DNA of 64,000 bases from an uncultured Lachnospiraceae bacterium (GCA_947625775.1 CANQPM010000005.1:124001-188000); one strand, 5' to 3'. Shown: positions 1-9,663, counted from the stretch's first letter. Made by a program: numbers and translations. Notes: generated by a model from the sequence alone, not told the origin.

Positions 1-2
1 AA

Positions 3-176
3 TATTATCCTTGCGAGAGCTGCGGCAGCGATGAAACGGGCGTGGTGTTTATCACGGATTTTGGGAACAGATACCACTCAACATTGCAATGCAGCGGATT
101 GAAACGCACTGTGATGGCAGTGCCTTTGTCGGAAGCAGGGGGGCGTAGTGAATGTACAAAATGTTCATCACACTAG
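3..176 (+). CDS. C-terminal end of a Cys/His-rich protein, cut by window edge
   Basis: The reading frame is open from the window edge to a TAG at 174-176 and gives 57 residues. It contains CESCGSDETG, then YHSTLQCSGL and ends SECTKCSSH. This spacing of YH..C, a downstream Ala-Gly-Gly and a final C..C resembles the small Cys/His module found at the C-terminus of many secreted clostridial proteins (a vYvT-x-YH-x-C ... C-x-x-C pattern). It lies just upstream of the prepilin peptidase, so it is probably the preceding gene of the pilus operon. The rest of the protein is outside the window, so the function cannot be named. Confidence 0.55.
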   Translation, partial: YYPCESCGSDETGVVFITDFGNRYHSTLQCSGLKRTVMAVPLSEAGGRSECTKCSSH

Positions 177-259
177 CGCACCGACGCATATGGTGGAATA
201 TAAATGCGCCAGTACATTGACAAAGCGGAATTATATTAAAAAGCATCTTGGAGGAGATT

Positions 260-691
260 ATGTATTTACTAACATTGCTATTGACGGGCGGCATGCTTAT
301 GGCAGCCGCAATTATGGATTTTATAAAAAAAGAGATAAGCGTAGGCTTTATCATGGCAATCGCGGCTGTATGCATTATAGGCGCATTGTCCAACAAAAAT
401 TCCTCGCTGTATGATATGGCGCTTGGAATGGTAATAGGCGTATTGGCGCTTGCCATATCGCGGATAACGCATGAACAGATAGGCAGGGGCGACGGGCTAG
501 TAATAATGTTTGTTGGCATGCTGGTTGGCGTTCGCGGCTGCTTTTCAATGGTGTGCTATGCAATGATGTTTATGACATTTGTGTCAGTTGGGCTGATTAT
601 ATTAAAAAAAGCAGGTCGTTATACTAAAGTGCCGTTTCTGCCAGCGCTTTTTGCAGGCTATGCATTATATATAGGAGACATCATACATTGA
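260..691 (+). CDS. Prepilin peptidase, A24 family (TadV/CpaA-like)
   Basis: This 143-residue, very hydrophobic protein should cleave and process pseudopilins in the cytoplasmic membrane. Type IV prepilin peptidases use two aspartates; both appear here, in AIMDFIKKEI near the N-terminus and in the GxGD motif GRGDGL in mid-protein. The length fits the short TadV/CpaA form that lacks the N-methyltransferase domain. ATG at 260 is chosen over an upstream in-frame TTG at 248 because GGAGG at 250-254 is correctly spaced for it. The stop overlaps the TTG start of the TadE-like gene, so the two are translationally coupled. The neighbours (pseudopilin, FHA protein) indicate a Tad-type pilus operon. Confidence 0.85.
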   Translation: MYLLTLLLTGGMLMAAAIMDFIKKEISVGFIMAIAAVCIIGALSNKNSSLYDMALGMVIGVLALAISRITHEQIGRGDGLVIMFVGMLVGVRGCFSMVCYAMMFMTFVSVGLIILKKAGRYTKVPFLPALFAGYALYIGDIIH

Positions 692-1164
692 AACATATAA
701 GAAAAAAACTGGAAACGAAGGAAAACGCGTACTTTACAGTTGAGGCTGCGTTAATACTTCCGATAGCAATGCTGTTTATGACAGTCATGATTTTTATGGC
801 ATTTTACAGTTATGACAGGTGCATAATAGAACAGAGCGCATACGAGGCGGCGCTTCGGGGGGCTAAGGGCAGTATTGAGGATGCCCAGGAGGCATACAAC
901 ATAGCGCTGCTTGCGGCGAAACGCCTTACGGAAGATGGGCTGTTTGCGATTAAAGACCTTGCATATGATGCGGAAGTAACGGCTGACAGCGTGATTGTGA
1001 CGTACAGCGGCGCAGTAAATATGCCGTTTCTCGCATGGCTTGGAGAGTATATCGATGATTTGGACTTTTCAATAAGCGCATCAGGCGAGGCAAAGCGCAT
1101 CAGGCAGGCGCAGGAAATAAGACTTTTTAGAATTGTCAATGGAAAGGGGCTGGGAGCGGAATGA
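688..1164 (+). CDS. TadE-like minor pseudopilin
   Basis: A 158-residue protein with a short basic N-terminus followed by AYFTVEAALILPIAML and a single hydrophobic helix (about residues 18-40). This is the TadE/pseudopilin signature, in which the Glu of TVEAA follows the processing site. The rest is a periplasm-side domain of mixed composition. The start is a TTG at 688 overlapping the stop of the peptidase gene; GGAG at 673-676 is the likely ribosome binding site. It is presumably a substrate of the peptidase encoded immediately upstream and a minor component of the Tad pilus. Confidence 0.8.
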   Translation: MKHIRKKLETKENAYFTVEAALILPIAMLFMTVMIFMAFYSYDRCIIEQSAYEAALRGAKGSIEDAQEAYNIALLAAKRLTEDGLFAIKDLAYDAEVTADSVIVTYSGAVNMPFLAWLGEYIDDLDFSISASGEAKRIRQAQEIRLFRIVNGKGLGAE

Positions 1165-2519
1165 AAACTGATATGCCGAATAAAAGCTATGAGAGGGGCA
1201 TAAATCATAATTATATGATTTTGAGCAAGTGTAATTTTTTTGGTAGCCTTGATATTGGGGAAAAGGATTACCGCATGCGCATGGTGCTTGAAAACAACAT
1301 AAAAGGTCTTCTTCCAGTAACGTACAGGAAAACAGACAATGAGACCAGATTCTGCTATGAGATAAATTCGCTGCAGTCGCTTGAACGCGTACTGGAAAAA
1401 AGAGAACTGGACAGCCGAGAGCTGAAATCGCTTTTTATGGGCTGTATTCGGCTTTTTGAGACACTTGAAGAATATTTGCTCGACGGCGCGCAGATAATAT
1501 TAGACTGTGATTTTATATATGTCGATATAGAAAAGATGAATCCGTATTTTGTATATTACCCCGATTATGAATGTGATGTGCGGCAGTCGTTTACGCAGCT
1601 TGTTGATAAGCTCCTGACAAGGATAAACCATACAGACGAGGCGGCTGTAATGATTGGGTATCAGGTCTACAGATACACGCGCAATCCCAATTTTGTTATG
1701 GGTGAAATCCGACGGTATGTGGAGCTTCCATCTGAGAAAAGCGTGCCTATGGAAGAAAAGGATATAAAGGTGCGCTATGAGGAGCCTTTTGCTGATGGGC
1801 AGTATGATGAGGAGGAAAAATATAAGCCGAAATATGCAGGGGATATAATTGGAGGCATCATATGCGCAGTTATAGCCTTGGGCATTTTAGCGTTTGCGGC
1901 GGCAATAAGGATACACAGTCCCCTTATGTCCAATACAGGCAGACAGGCAAGCCTGTACGGAGCCGCGGTAATGGCATTTGTGGCGTCAGGCATGTTTTTT
2001 ATCGACGGAAATAAAAAAAGAAGGCTTCAAAAAGAGCTTAATGAGCAGGAAGTTAATGGACAGGAAAGCATCAGCTTGGAAAAAGAAAAAATTATTGCCG
2101 TACCGCAGGATAATGAGTTAAAAAAACAGATAGAGCCGCCAAATGGAATTATACATAGGGCTTTAAACAATGAAAATGAGAATTTTTTCTATGGGGAAAC
2201 AATTTGCCTGCAGGAAAGCATGGCGGAGGAAAGAATACTCAGGGGACAGCTTAACGGCAGGGAGATAAATGTGCCGCTTGATAAGCTTCCAATGACTATC
2301 GGAAAGCTTGCGGGCATGTCGGATTATGTGATAGATGACAATACTGTCAGTAAAATGCATACGCGGTTTGAGGAGCATGACGGAAAAATTTATATGTATG
2401 ATTTAAACTCGACAAACGGCACACTGAAAAACGGTGAGCTTATCGAAATAAACACGCCTACGCAGCTTGACGCAGGAGATAAAATAAAAATGGGCAGGGT
2501 GAGCTTAACATACTGTTAA
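1161..2519 (+). CDS. DUF6382-FHA domain membrane protein of the Tad locus
   Basis: The 452-residue protein has an N-terminal domain (about 15-190) matching the DUF6382 type found beside Tad genes, an acidic linker, two membrane segments (about 228-250 and 264-281) and a C-terminal forkhead-associated domain (about 365-452). The FHA core residues are visible: TIGKLAGMSDYVI, SKMHTRF and LNSTNGTLKNG. FHA domains bind phosphothreonine peptides, so it may link Ser/Thr phosphorylation to pilus assembly (inference). ATG at 1161 overlaps the TadE stop by 4 nt. It is the last recognisable gene of this operon; about 130 nt without coding sequence follow. Confidence 0.8.
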   Translation: MKTDMPNKSYERGINHNYMILSKCNFFGSLDIGEKDYRMRMVLENNIKGLLPVTYRKTDNETRFCYEINSLQSLERVLEKRELDSRELKSLFMGCIRLFETLEEYLLDGAQIILDCDFIYVDIEKMNPYFVYYPDYECDVRQSFTQLVDKLLTRINHTDEAAVMIGYQVYRYTRNPNFVMGEIRRYVELPSEKSVPMEEKDIKVRYEEPFADGQYDEEEKYKPKYAGDIIGGIICAVIALGILAFAAAIRIHSPLMSNTGRQASLYGAAVMAFVASGMFFIDGNKKRRLQKELNEQEVNGQESISLEKEKIIAVPQDNELKKQIEPPNGIIHRALNNENENFFYGETICLQESMAEERILRGQLNGREINVPLDKLPMTIGKLAGMSDYVIDDNTVSKMHTRFEEHDGKIYMYDLNSTNGTLKNGELIEINTPTQLDAGDKIKMGRVSLTYC

Positions 2520-2649
2520 TATAGAAGGCACAACATAATCTATTGAATTAAAAAAGTTTTTTTAGTATAATTAATAAAATAGATTTTGCCATAATCTGCG
2601 CTTCTTAATAATGGGAATATGCGGATATGCTGGAAATGGGGATTATATA

Positions 2650-3822
2650 ATGGAGCAAAAGAAGTATGTTTCAACATGGGGCAATGCCATTTCAATAGCC
2701 GATAGAAAGCCCGAGAACTACGCGAAAGACCTAACCCTGAGATATCCGATTTGCCCAATGTTTGACGGCGACAAATTAAAAATCACGCTTGATAATTTCT
2801 GCGGCACGGAAAAAGTAACCATCAGCCGAATATTTGTCGCAAATGCGCGCGAAAATGGCGGACGGGCAATTTACGATGAGAGCAGCGTGCCAGTCACGTT
2901 TGGGGGAAAGACAAGCGTTGAGATACCCGCAGGCAAAACGGCGGTAAGCGATGAGATATGCTTTGATGTAAAACGCGGAAATGACATAAGCGTCAGTTTT
3001 TATTTAGGGGATTTCACAAATATGCGCTCAGCCGTGCTTATTACGGGACCGCTTTCAAAGGGCTTTTATTCCGTAGGTGACTATGCGCTCAGCAGTGAGC
3101 TGCCGCTTGATTATACGCGCAACACAAACTGGTTTTATTTTTTAAGCGACGTTGAGATTTATACCTCCGACCAAAATCATTCCGTAATATGCTACGGCGA
3201 TTCAATCACGTCGCAGGCGTGGCCTGATTATCTAGCATTGCGTCTTTTTGAGGAGAATATAACCAATACCGCGATAGTGAGAAAGGCGGCAAGCGGGACA
3301 AGGATTTTACGCCAGTATGACAATATTACATATGATTCATATGGCTTAAAGGGAGAAACGCGTTTCCCACGGGAGATAAAGGTGAGTGGCGCGGACACCG
3401 TTATAATCCAGCATGGGATAAATGACATTATCCACCCTGTAGGCGTGGAGGTCAATCCGTTTAGACCATGGAGTGATTTGCCGACGGCGGGAGAGCTGAT
3501 AGAGGGGCTGCAAAGATACATACGCTGGGCGAGGGAGTCAAATTTAAGAGTATATATGGGCACGCTTTTGCCAATCTATGGCTGGCGGACTTACGAGCCC
3601 TTCAGAAACGATTTAAGAAATGAGGTAAATGACTGGATTAGGACAACATCGGAGATTGACGGCTGCATTGATTTTGACGAGGCGCTTCGAGACGCGGAAA
3701 ATCCTGCCGCCTTCAAGCCCGAATACGACAGCGGTGACCATCTGCACCCGTCAGATAAGGCATATAAAAAAATGGCGGATATCGTGCCGATATCTAATGC
3801 CTGTATAAAATATCAAAATTAA
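2650..3822 (+). CDS. SGNH/GDSL-family esterase
   Basis: A 390-residue cytoplasmic-type hydrolase. SGNH block residues are present: GDSIT with Ser185, Gly in ASGTR, Asn in GINDI and the Asp363/His366 pair of DHLHPS. An N-terminal beta-rich region of about 175 residues precedes the catalytic domain, as in two-domain GDSL proteins acting on sugar esters. ATG at 2650 is preferred over ATG at 2611 because a purine-rich GGAAATGGGG precedes it at a good distance. No signal peptide is seen. The substrate is unknown; deacylation of a carbohydrate is the usual role of such proteins. Confidence 0.8.
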   Translation: MEQKKYVSTWGNAISIADRKPENYAKDLTLRYPICPMFDGDKLKITLDNFCGTEKVTISRIFVANARENGGRAIYDESSVPVTFGGKTSVEIPAGKTAVSDEICFDVKRGNDISVSFYLGDFTNMRSAVLITGPLSKGFYSVGDYALSSELPLDYTRNTNWFYFLSDVEIYTSDQNHSVICYGDSITSQAWPDYLALRLFEENITNTAIVRKAASGTRILRQYDNITYDSYGLKGETRFPREIKVSGADTVIIQHGINDIIHPVGVEVNPFRPWSDLPTAGELIEGLQRYIRWARESNLRVYMGTLLPIYGWRTYEPFRNDLRNEVNDWIRTTSEIDGCIDFDEALRDAENPAAFKPEYDSGDHLHPSDKAYKKMADIVPISNACIKYQN

Positions 3823-3838
3823 TGAGGAGCATCAGAAA

Positions 3839-4429
3839 ATGTCCACATTATTGTTTATAAATGCCTGCATACGCGGAAGGGATTCGCGGACACTTGCGCT
3901 TGCGGAAAAGCTTTTAGAGCGCATAAGCGAGGAAAACAGCAGTGATTTTTCTTTTAAAATCGAAGAAATACGCCTGTCCACAGAGAACATTCTTCCGCTC
4001 AATTATGAGAGGCTTCTGCGGCGTGATGAGCTGCTGGCGCAAGGGTGTCTGACAGATACGATGTTTGACTATGCAAATGCCGTAGCCCATGCTGATATGC
4101 TTGTAATTGCCGCGCCATATTGGGATATGTCTTTTCCCGCGGTATTAAAGGTGTTTTTTGAGGCGGCAAGCGTGGTGGGCATTACCTTTAAATATGATGA
4201 TGGCGGTAAGGCTGTCGGCTTATCGTCTGCGGCTGATATGTACTATGTCACGACAAGCGGCGGCATAATAGGCGACTTCAATTTTGGTTTTCAGTACGCT
4301 GACGTGCTTTGCCGCCTTTACGGGGTAAAGCATACGCACTTTATCAGCGCGCAGGGACTTGACGAGGACGGGGCTGACGCGGAGGCGATAATCCGCAAGG
4401 CATGCAGCGAGGGCTTTTTAAATTTATAA
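3839..4429 (+). CDS. NAD(P)H-dependent FMN oxidoreductase, flavodoxin fold
   Basis: A 196-residue protein with the flavodoxin_2/AzoR pattern: N-terminal LLFINACIRGRDSRT (phosphate-binding loop of FMN after beta-1), IAAPYWDMSFPAVLK in the centre and TTSGGIIGDF for the isoalloxazine side. Such enzymes reduce quinones or azo compounds with NAD(P)H. It follows the GDSL gene by 16 nt with GAGGAG before its ATG, so the two are likely co-transcribed. The exact substrate cannot be read from the sequence. Confidence 0.8.
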   Translation: MSTLLFINACIRGRDSRTLALAEKLLERISEENSSDFSFKIEEIRLSTENILPLNYERLLRRDELLAQGCLTDTMFDYANAVAHADMLVIAAPYWDMSFPAVLKVFFEAASVVGITFKYDDGGKAVGLSSAADMYYVTTSGGIIGDFNFGFQYADVLCRLYGVKHTHFISAQGLDEDGADAEAIIRKACSEGFLNL

Positions 4430-4485
4430 AAATTTATAGAAACGCAGGATAAACAAAACCGCAAAATGGAGGCAGGGACAAGAGT

Positions 4486-5796
4486 ATGGCGCAAATTTCG
4501 GAAAGGCAGCAGAAGGCAGACGAAATAGCCGCGAAGATATGGCGGCTTTCACGGGACAGGATTCTTGTAAATATGAGATTTTTGGACACGGCGCTGCTGG
4601 GAATAAGCCTGACAGCGCGCTTCGGCGCTGACGAGGTATATTTTGAGCCCACTCCAAACGGCGGCACGGCGATATGTTACGATTCGGCATATGTGTTAAA
4701 CCAGTATAAGAAAAATCCAAACAATATACTAAGGCTGTATCTCCATATAATACTCCACTGCATTTTCAGCCATGCCTACCGATACGACCGTGTAGAGCAG
4801 GAGCTTTGGGATATAGCCGCGGACATGGCGGCAGAAAGCGTGGCAATGAGCCTCGGCATATCGGGGGCAGAGCTTCCCATAGACAAGACGCGCAGAATGG
4901 TATTAGATGAATGGCAGCAGAAGCTGGGAGCCCTCACGGCGGAAAAGATATATAAACGCCTGAAAAACGACAGACCAGAAAGCTCGGAGCTTTTTGACCT
5001 GCAGAGGCTTTTTAAGTGCGATGCCCATGAAAGCTGGAAATCGGCTGACATGGAGCGGCTTGAAATTACCCAGGCGCAGTGGAAAAAGATAAGTGAGCGG
5101 ATAAAGGCGGAGCTGAAAGGATTTTCAAAGGACAGGCAGAACAATAAGGGCATGCTCCAAAATCTTGAGGAGGCGACCAAAGAGGAATATGATTATGATG
5201 ATTTCCTGCGGCGGTTTTGTGTGTCGGGCGAGGATATACGCATAAATGATGATGAGTTTGACTATGTCTACTATACTTATGGCTTATCGCTTTACGGCAA
5301 TCTGCCACTGGTGGAGCCGCTGGAATACAAAGACGTAAATAAGATAAAGGAGTTTGTAATAGCAATCGACACATCAGGCTCGTGCCGCGGAGCCATAGTA
5401 CAGACCTTTTTAAACAAAACCTACAGCATATTAAAGAGCAGCGAGAATTTTTTCCGCAAGGTAAATATCCATATAATTCAGTGCGATTCAGAGGTGCAAA
5501 GGGACACAAAGATAACAAATGATGATGAATTTGAAAGCTTTATGAAGGAAGGGCAGCTTGAAGGATTTGGCGCGACGGATTTCCGCCCCGTATTTGAGTA
5601 TGTTGACAATGCGATTGAAAGCGGCGAGTTTGAAAACCTTAAAGGGCTGATATACTTTACCGACGGCTATGGTGTGTTTCCGGAGCATAAGCCGCCGTAT
5701 AATTATGATGTAGCGTTTGTGTTTCTTGATGATGAATTTGACAAGCCGGAAATACCGCCATGGGCGATAAAGGTAGTGCTGCCGAATGATTATTAA
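4486..5796 (+). CDS. VWA-like protein with degenerate metallopeptidase domain (DUF2201)
   Basis: The 436-residue protein has an N-terminal domain like the putative metallopeptidase part of DUF2201 and a C-terminal von Willebrand A-like domain. The VWA metal-ion site is intact: DTSGS starts at residue 295, with a later TDGYG. In the N-domain the expected HExxH is HIILH (residues 87-91) followed by His96, so the catalytic Glu is replaced by Ile; protease activity is doubtful. Such proteins pair with MoxR-type AAA ATPases as metal-dependent chaperone or insertase modules, and the next gene is that ATPase, starting 12 nt downstream. ATG 4486 has GGAGGCAGGG upstream. Confidence 0.75.
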   Translation: MAQISERQQKADEIAAKIWRLSRDRILVNMRFLDTALLGISLTARFGADEVYFEPTPNGGTAICYDSAYVLNQYKKNPNNILRLYLHIILHCIFSHAYRYDRVEQELWDIAADMAAESVAMSLGISGAELPIDKTRRMVLDEWQQKLGALTAEKIYKRLKNDRPESSELFDLQRLFKCDAHESWKSADMERLEITQAQWKKISERIKAELKGFSKDRQNNKGMLQNLEEATKEEYDYDDFLRRFCVSGEDIRINDDEFDYVYYTYGLSLYGNLPLVEPLEYKDVNKIKEFVIAIDTSGSCRGAIVQTFLNKTYSILKSSENFFRKVNIHIIQCDSEVQRDTKITNDDEFESFMKEGQLEGFGATDFRPVFEYVDNAIESGEFENLKGLIYFTDGYGVFPEHKPPYNYDVAFVFLDDEFDKPEIPPWAIKVVLPNDY

Positions 5797-5808
5797 GTGG
5801 GAGGAATT

Positions 5809-7317
5809 ATGAATATAAAACAGGCGAAAGAGCATATAAAAAATTCAATTAAGCTGTATCTGAAAAAGGATGAATTTGGCGATTACCGCATACCCGTAGT
5901 GCGCCAGCGCCCGATATTTCTGCTGGGCTCGCCAGGCATAGGCAAGACCGCGATAATGGAGCAGGTAGCGCAGGAGCTTGGCATAGCGCTTGTGTCGTAT
6001 TCAATGACGCACCACACAAGGCAGTCCGCGCTCGGACTTCCGTTCATCTCCCATAAAAGCTATAAAGGGAAGGAATTTGACATTTCCGAGTACACCATGA
6101 GCGAGATAATTGCCTCAATATATGAGGTTATGGAAAGCTCGGGCATTGAGGAGGGTATACTTTTCCTTGATGAAATAAACTGTGTTTCAGAGACGCTTGC
6201 GCCGTCAATGCTACAGTTTCTGCAGTACAAGGTCTTTGGAAAGCACAGCGTCCCCGACGGCTGGGTGATTATTACGGCAGGCAATCCGCCAGAGTACAAC
6301 AAATCTGTTCGTGAGTTTGACGTGGTGACAATGGACAGAATGAAGCTAATCGAGGTTGAGGCAGATTATGCGACATGGAAGGAATACGCGCTAAAGCAAG
6401 GCATACACAATGCCGTGACTACTTATCTCGACATGAAAAAATCCGACTTCTACCGCGTGGAAACGACCGTCGGCGGAAAGTCGTATGTCACGGCGCGCGG
6501 CTGGGAGGATTTGTCGGCGACGCTGCTTTTGTGCGAGGAGGAAGGGATAAAAGTAGACGAAACGCTGATAGGTCAATATCTCCACAATGAAAAAATAGTC
6601 AAGGAATTTACAGCCTTTTATGAGCTGTACAACAAATACAAAAAGGATTATAAGATTGAGGAAATTCTTGACGGCACAAGCTCAGCGCAGGCGGTGGAGC
6701 GCGCGCGTATCGCCAAGTTTGATGAGCGCCTTTCCCTGCTTGGAATGATACTTGACAAGCTCGAAAACGAAATGCGCGAAAACCTTGAACAGTCGGATAT
6801 CCTTACGGACATAATGCATGGCATGAAAGCGTTAAAAGCGGCGAATGAAAAGACGGGTGAGAGCGTGCTTTCGCTGGTGCAGAAGCAGATAGACGCCAGA
6901 AACCGCCTTATCGCGTCAAAATCCACGGCGGGCGCCCTTTCAGCCGAGGAAAAGCGTAAAAACCGCGCGATACTTCGTTTTTGGGAAGAAAGGGAAAAGC
7001 AGCTGCGGCTGGAAAACAAAGACAATGCCTCCAGTCTGCAGCTCCTCAAAGCCGCATTTGACAATGCCGTGTCACTTATGAAACAGGACAACGCCAAAAT
7101 ACAATCGCGCCTGCACAATGTATTTGCATTCAGCGAGATAGCCTTTATGGACGGCAACGAGATGACAGTGCTTGTCACAGAGCTCACAATAAATGCCTAC
7201 AGCTCGCGCTTTATAGGCATATACGGCAGCCCCGACTATCAAAAGCACAACGAGGATTTGATGCTCCATGAGCGTCAGGACGATATTCTTCAGGAAATAG
7301 AAAGGCTTGAATTATAG
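5809..7317 (+). CDS. MoxR-type AAA+ ATPase paired with the VWA protein
   Basis: A 502-residue ATPase. Walker A is GSPGIGKT (residues 40-47), Walker B is ILFLDEINC, and sensor 1 lies in ITAGNPPEYN, all typical of the AAA_5/MoxR group. The C-terminal half is helical and charged and may contact partners. ATG 5809 is preferred over a GTG at 5797 because GGGAGGA lies between them at the right spacing. Together with the VWA protein it should form a chaperone-like complex that remodels or matures a target, by analogy with RavA/ViaA and MoxR/VWA systems (family knowledge); the target is not evident here. Confidence 0.8.
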   Translation: MNIKQAKEHIKNSIKLYLKKDEFGDYRIPVVRQRPIFLLGSPGIGKTAIMEQVAQELGIALVSYSMTHHTRQSALGLPFISHKSYKGKEFDISEYTMSEIIASIYEVMESSGIEEGILFLDEINCVSETLAPSMLQFLQYKVFGKHSVPDGWVIITAGNPPEYNKSVREFDVVTMDRMKLIEVEADYATWKEYALKQGIHNAVTTYLDMKKSDFYRVETTVGGKSYVTARGWEDLSATLLLCEEEGIKVDETLIGQYLHNEKIVKEFTAFYELYNKYKKDYKIEEILDGTSSAQAVERARIAKFDERLSLLGMILDKLENEMRENLEQSDILTDIMHGMKALKAANEKTGESVLSLVQKQIDARNRLIASKSTAGALSAEEKRKNRAILRFWEEREKQLRLENKDNASSLQLLKAAFDNAVSLMKQDNAKIQSRLHNVFAFSEIAFMDGNEMTVLVTELTINAYSSRFIGIYGSPDYQKHNEDLMLHERQDDILQEIERLEL

Positions 7318-7365
7318 AGAAGATTTAGAAATAAAGAAAAAAGTCAGTAATGTAGGAAAATGAAA

Positions 7366-8289
7366 ATGCCAGAAAAATTAATTTATTCCATGAAAAACGG
7401 CGCTATAAGTTACAATCATAAAAAAGACAACAGCATTATTATTGAGAAGTACAGCGGCACAGCTCAGAGCCTTTCAATACCTTGCAGCATAGACAATGCG
7501 CCTGTCACAGAGATAGGGCGTAAGGCGTTTCTTAGCTGTAAAACGCTTAAAGAAATAATTGTGCCGAGTACGGTTACGCAGGTAGGAGACTGGGCGTTTG
7601 CGCATGCGGAGGCGCTGAAAAGTATTTCACTTCCCGCATTTTTGGAGACGCATGGAAAGGAGCTTTTCCTCGGCTGTAAGCGGTTAAAGGAAATCAGCTT
7701 TGATATTCCTGAGGTGGAGCATTATCGAGAGCTGGGCATATGGCGGATGCTCGCCATGGGAGTGACAGTGTTGCATGATTATTTTTTGTTCAGCCCGTCG
7801 GAGGTGGGAACTGACGCATGGGTAGAGCGGTGGGACGAAAAGCTTATTAAGCTTATACGGCTTGATGATTTAGACGGTTTTGAGGAGCTTTGGACCTGCG
7901 GCGAGGAAGATTATGAGGGAAAGGACTATGACATAAAATCATATCCTGTCGAAAAGCGCAAGATGAAGCTCCGCATAGTTTATTTCAGGCTGCTCCACCC
8001 ATACAAAATCTCAGAAACAGTGCAGAAAGAACTGAAACAGTACCTAAAGGATCACACCAAAGGCACAGACACTCCCGAGGCGTGGGATATAGTAATAGAA
8101 GAACATAAGGATGATATTGACTATTATAAATTGTTTGCCGACGCAGGCTGCGTAAATGAAGAAAATTTTGATGCCCTGCTTGCTGACATGGAAAACGTAA
8201 ATGCGGAGATAAAGGCATATCTTTTGCGCTATAAAAGCGAAAGCTTTGAGCAAAAAGACGCCTTTTCGGCTTTTGAGCTTGACTGGTAA
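7366..8289 (+). CDS. Leucine-rich repeat protein (BspA/LRR_5 type)
   Basis: A 307-residue protein with three LRR_5 repeats near the N-terminus (about residues 35-110): TEIGRKAFLSCKTLKEI, VGDWAFAHAEALKSI and HGKELFLGCKRLKEI. The remainder is charged, helical and unrecognised. There is no signal peptide, so it is probably cytoplasmic, unlike the surface BspA proteins. ATG 7366 has AGGA 8 nt upstream; an ATG at 7360 would be too close to it. It is 48 nt downstream of the MoxR ATPase and on the same strand, so it could be a third member of that operon and provide protein-protein contacts (inference). Confidence 0.7.
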   Translation: MPEKLIYSMKNGAISYNHKKDNSIIIEKYSGTAQSLSIPCSIDNAPVTEIGRKAFLSCKTLKEIIVPSTVTQVGDWAFAHAEALKSISLPAFLETHGKELFLGCKRLKEISFDIPEVEHYRELGIWRMLAMGVTVLHDYFLFSPSEVGTDAWVERWDEKLIKLIRLDDLDGFEELWTCGEEDYEGKDYDIKSYPVEKRKMKLRIVYFRLLHPYKISETVQKELKQYLKDHTKGTDTPEAWDIVIEEHKDDIDYYKLFADAGCVNEENFDALLADMENVNAEIKAYLLRYKSESFEQKDAFSAFELDW

Positions 8290-8457
8290 ATCTTGGTTTT
8301 AAATAAAGCTGCCGCGCTAAGTAAAATATATACAAGACATTAATGAAAAGCATATAAAGCATATATCATCAGTTAATATATCTTATACATCAAATTCTTA
8401 GCGTGACAGCCGCCCTATTTAACAAACTCATTAATAATCAGCTAAATACCAAAATCC

Positions 8458-9663
8458 CTACTTATATAAATCCATCAAATATTCAATAACCACATTTTTT
8501 ATCTCCGCCTGCGCCATATAGTTGTCCCCATATGTGTTTTTGATATTCGTTACATAATCCTCGCCATTTTCCTCTGTCATTTCAGCGATAGCCGCGTCCA
8601 TATCAATGGAAAGCCCAGCCTTCTCAAAGATTGTCTGGTAAACAATGGCGTTCTTTGCGCTTTCCTTTGCACGCTCAGTAAGCTCTTTCTCATATGAAAA
8701 CTCGTCGTCTATGTCTTCGCCGCGGGTGTCCCAAACGTTTTCATAGGTCGTGCCATATGAGGCAAAAATCTGGTTGTAATATTCAAGCATCGCCGTGTCG
8801 TCATATTTAAGTATTGATTTCAGCGTGTTTATATACTTTTTAGGATAAGATTTAATCGTGGAGTTATCCATAATATAATTTGTCAGATAATCCTCAAGGT
8901 GCTTCTCATAAAAATCATTCTCCACCTTTGCGCGGTATTCCTCCGCTGTTGACACGCCCTCTGTTTCAGAAAGCTTTTCAGCTACAAATTCGTCTGTAAG
9001 CTCAGGCGTAACCATGACACCCTTTATCGTCACGTCAAAGCTTGCGTCTTTGCCCGCAAGGTCAGCGTTACTGTAGTCGTCAGGGAAAGTGGCTTCGACC
9101 ATAACTTCCTCGCCGACATTATGACCGATAAGCTGCTGCTCGAAATCATCTATAAATGCGCCTGAACCGATAGTGAGTGAATAATCCTCCGCGCTGCCGC
9201 CATCAAATTCAACGCCGTCAATTGTGCCCACATAGTCGATGCTTACCTGATCGCCGTCTGCCACGGAAATACTTTCGTCAGCGCTAAGCTCGGTATATCC
9301 TTCAAGTGTTGAGTTGATCTCCGCATCAACCTCCTCCGCAGTTGCCGCAACCTCGTCGGCGGGTACGGAGATATTTTCGTAGTCGACAAGCTCTACAAGC
9401 GATGCGGCGTCTACGCCCTCAATTTTGCCCTCCGCGGTAATTCCCGCGCTCATATCAGAGTTTGGCTTGGTGCGGATAATTGCCAGATACGCCTTGCTGC
9501 CGACGGCAATCGCTATAGCGGCAATGATGACGACTGCGGCGGCAATGCCTATAATTTTCCAGATAAGCTTTTTGCGCCTGCTTTTTTTGACCTGCTTTCT
9601 GCGCGCCTCGCGCTTTGCCTTGCTTTTGCTCATAGTATTATTTTCATCAGTTTTTTTTGACAT
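8458..9663 (-). CDS. Membrane-anchored FKBP/trigger-factor-like peptidyl-prolyl isomerase
   Basis: A 401-residue protein. A very basic N-terminus (KKSRRKK) precedes one membrane helix (about 33-55) with no lipobox, so the bulk lies outside the cell, anchored in the membrane. Residues about 130-225 form an FKBP-type domain (GDQVSIDYVGTIDGVEFDGG, then FPDDYSNADLAGK), and the C-terminal part is like the helical trigger factor C-domain. It probably helps fold secreted proteins, as PrsA does. AAGGAG precedes the start on the minus strand. It faces the next gene divergently across a 320-nt region. Confidence 0.8.
   Translation of the reverse strand: MSKKTDENNTMSKSKAKREARRKQVKKSRRKKLIWKIIGIAAAVVIIAAIAIAVGSKAYLAIIRTKPNSDMSAGITAEGKIEGVDAASLVELVDYENISVPADEVAATAEEVDAEINSTLEGYTELSADESISVADGDQVSIDYVGTIDGVEFDGGSAEDYSLTIGSGAFIDDFEQQLIGHNVGEEVMVEATFPDDYSNADLAGKDASFDVTIKGVMVTPELTDEFVAEKLSETEGVSTAEEYRAKVENDFYEKHLEDYLTNYIMDNSTIKSYPKKYINTLKSILKYDDTAMLEYYNQIFASYGTTYENVWDTRGEDIDDEFSYEKELTERAKESAKNAIVYQTIFEKAGLSIDMDAAIAEMTEENGEDYVTNIKNTYGDNYMAQAEIKNVVIEYLMDLYK

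Noticed and set aside
8290-8457. Long-range pairing GCTG...CGCTAAG with CTTAGCG...CAGC after the LRR gene
   Set aside because: The arms are interrupted and about 75 nt apart, with no T-run; not good enough for a terminator or RNA gene.
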